From contig CANMQX010000003.1 of NCBI GenBank assembly GCA_947500135.1, forward strand, positions 124,001-188,000: 64,000 nucleotides of DNA, given 5' to 3'. The DNA is from an uncultured Paracoccaceae bacterium (GTDB taxonomy: Bacteria > Pseudomonadota > Alphaproteobacteria > Rhodobacterales > Rhodobacteraceae). Shown here piece by piece: positions 62,676-64,000 of this stretch (position 1 is the first letter of the stretch; the number at the start of each line of letters is the position of its first letter). Below the pieces are notes generated by a model. It saw only the letters and a list, made by a program, of their open reading frames with translations, searched no databases and was not told the DNA's origin. The position numbers and the translations under genes were made by a program.

Positions 62676-63143
62676 CTAAAGCGGCTCCTCAATAATATGG
62701 TCGTCCCAGTCGTCTTCGTCGATATCGGCTTCGGACAGGGTCATGTGTTGGATCGAAACACCGGCGCGATGCACTGATTGCGGATCGCCGGAGATAAGCG
62801 GGTGCCAGTCAAAAAGCGGGCGACCCTCATAGATCAACCGGTAGCCGCAGGTTTGCGGCAGCCAATACATGTGCTTTTCGATGGTTTTTGGGGTCATGAC
62901 GATGCATTCGGGCACGAATTCATGGCGCATGGTGTAGTTGCTGCACAGGCAGGTCGTGTCGTCAAACAGACGGCAGGCGACACGGGTCAGGGCGACATCG
63001 CCGTCGTCGTCCTCCAGCTTATTCAGGCAACATTTGCCACAGCCATCGCAAAGCGCCTCCCATTCCTTGGGGTTCAACTGGCCCATCGGTTTGGTTTCCC
63101 AGAACCGGTCGGCCAACCCTTCGCGGTCGATCTTATTCGACAT
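62676..63143 (-). CDS. YcgN family cysteine-cluster protein
   Basis: WEALCDGCGKCCLNKLEDDDGDVALTRVACRLFDDTTCLCSNYTMR. Confidence 0.9.
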   Translation of the reverse strand: MSNKIDREGLADRFWETKPMGQLNPKEWEALCDGCGKCCLNKLEDDDGDVALTRVACRLFDDTTCLCSNYTMRHEFVPECIVMTPKTIEKHMYWLPQTCGYRLIYEGRPLFDWHPLISGDPQSVHRAGVSIQHMTLSEADIDEDDWDDHIIEEPL

Positions 63144-64000
63144 TAGTCAGGATCTTTCGGGCCTGCGCGCAATCGGCATCCATCTGTGTGATCAGGGCGT
63201 CCAGCTCATCGAATTTCAATTCCGGGCGCAGGTAATCCACCAGCGCAACGGATAGATGCGTGCCGTAAAGATCGCCCTTGAAATCAAAGATGAAGGTCTC
63301 GCAATTGGGCAGGTTTTCCCCGAACATTGGGCGCACCCCAATTGAGGTCGCCCCATCATATGTGCCTTCATGCGGGCCGCTGAGTACGTCCACCTTTACC
63401 GCGTAGACACCATGCTTCGGCGGGTGCAGGCCAGTGATCGACATATTGGCGGTAGGGTAGCCCAACTCGCGGCCCCGCTGGTCGCCGCGGATGACCTCGC
63501 CCTCGATTCGGTGCCAGTGATCCAGCATCGCAGCGGCGTCACGCGGGCGACCGTCGGTCAGGGCCTGCCTGATTGCGGTGGAGGACACCGCACCAGCGTC
63601 GTTGGTGATGATCGCGGCGATGGTGACACCAAAGCCCATTTCAGCGCCAAAGGTTTTCAGGCTGTCGGCATTGCCGGCCCGGCCTTTGCCAAAACAGAAA
63701 TCCGCGCCCACAACCACATGTTTCAGCCCCAGTTGATCAACAATAATCCCTTGTGCAAATTCACGTGGGGTCAGGGCGGCGAGGGCAGCATTGAATGGCA
63801 CTTCGTACAGTTTTTCGACACCCAGTTTGGCCAGGCGGTTCGCCTTGGCCTCTGCGTTCATTAGGCGGAAGGGATTGGGGTCATTCGAAAAAAAGCTGCG
63901 TGGATGCGGCTCGAACGTCATGATGCCCAATGGCGCGCCGGTCTTTTGAGCGGCCTTCCGGGTGATGTCGATCACGGCTTGATGGCCGATATGCACACCG
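63133..64000 (-). CDS. ribF: Bifunctional riboflavin kinase/FAD synthetase, N-terminus beyond window end
   Basis: GVHIGHQAVI; VGADFCFGKGRAGNADSLK; LGYPTANMSITGLHPPKHGVYAVKV. Confidence 0.93.
   Translation of the reverse strand, partial: GVHIGHQAVIDITRKAAQKTGAPLGIMTFEPHPRSFFSNDPNPFRLMNAEAKANRLAKLGVEKLYEVPFNAALAALTPREFAQGIIVDQLGLKHVVVGADFCFGKGRAGNADSLKTFGAEMGFGVTIAAIITNDAGAVSSTAIRQALTDGRPRDAAAMLDHWHRIEGEVIRGDQRGRELGYPTANMSITGLHPPKHGVYAVKVDVLSGPHEGTYDGATSIGVRPMFGENLPNCETFIFDFKGDLYGTHLSVALVDYLRPELKFDELDALITQMDADCAQARKILTNVE

Overview
The window is a high-GC alphaproteobacterial chromosome segment, probably Rhodobacteraceae (roseobacter / Yoonia-Loktanella-like). That taxon is inferred from gene content and not tested. 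It opens inside an aerobic anoxygenic photosynthesis superoperon (bchC-bchX-bchY-bchZ-pufQ-pufB-pufA-pufL-pufM-pufX, then dxs). Next come a degraded IS5-like element, panBC, a ynjF-ynjB-ynjC-ynjD-like locus, polyamine genes, a PstS-OmpA fusion, a catabolic/TRAP cluster (ALDH, LysR, aspartate DH, DHDPS-like, 3-hydroxyanthranilate dioxygenase, DctPQM), an RND pump, atpHAGDC, prs and ribF (cut by the window end). The most unusual locus is a tightly overlapping minus-strand operon at 40808-46849, possibly extending to 48.2 kb through a cation/H+ antiporter. It encodes three different Rieske [2Fe-2S] proteins: Rieske fused to a glutamate-synthase-like FMN/3Fe-4S domain, Rieske fused to a ferric-reductase-like membrane domain, and Rieske fused to a pyruvate-oxidase/acetolactate-synthase-like ThDP enzyme. 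Three small membrane or Cys-motif proteins accompany them. A second unusual signal is a ~105-bp intergenic element present twice in opposite orientation (~9.90-10.00 kb and ~17.23-17.34 kb). It has CCGACG repeats at exact 11-bp spacing, then GTTAAC, GATTC and a CACCG..CGGTG hairpin, all at identical spacing in both copies. Other signals are back-to-back perfect palindromes between bchY and bchZ, and a three-copy REP-like family, one copy of which lies in the 5' end of the ynjC reading frame between 11-bp direct repeats. All family calls come from reading the sequence by eye; no searches were run.
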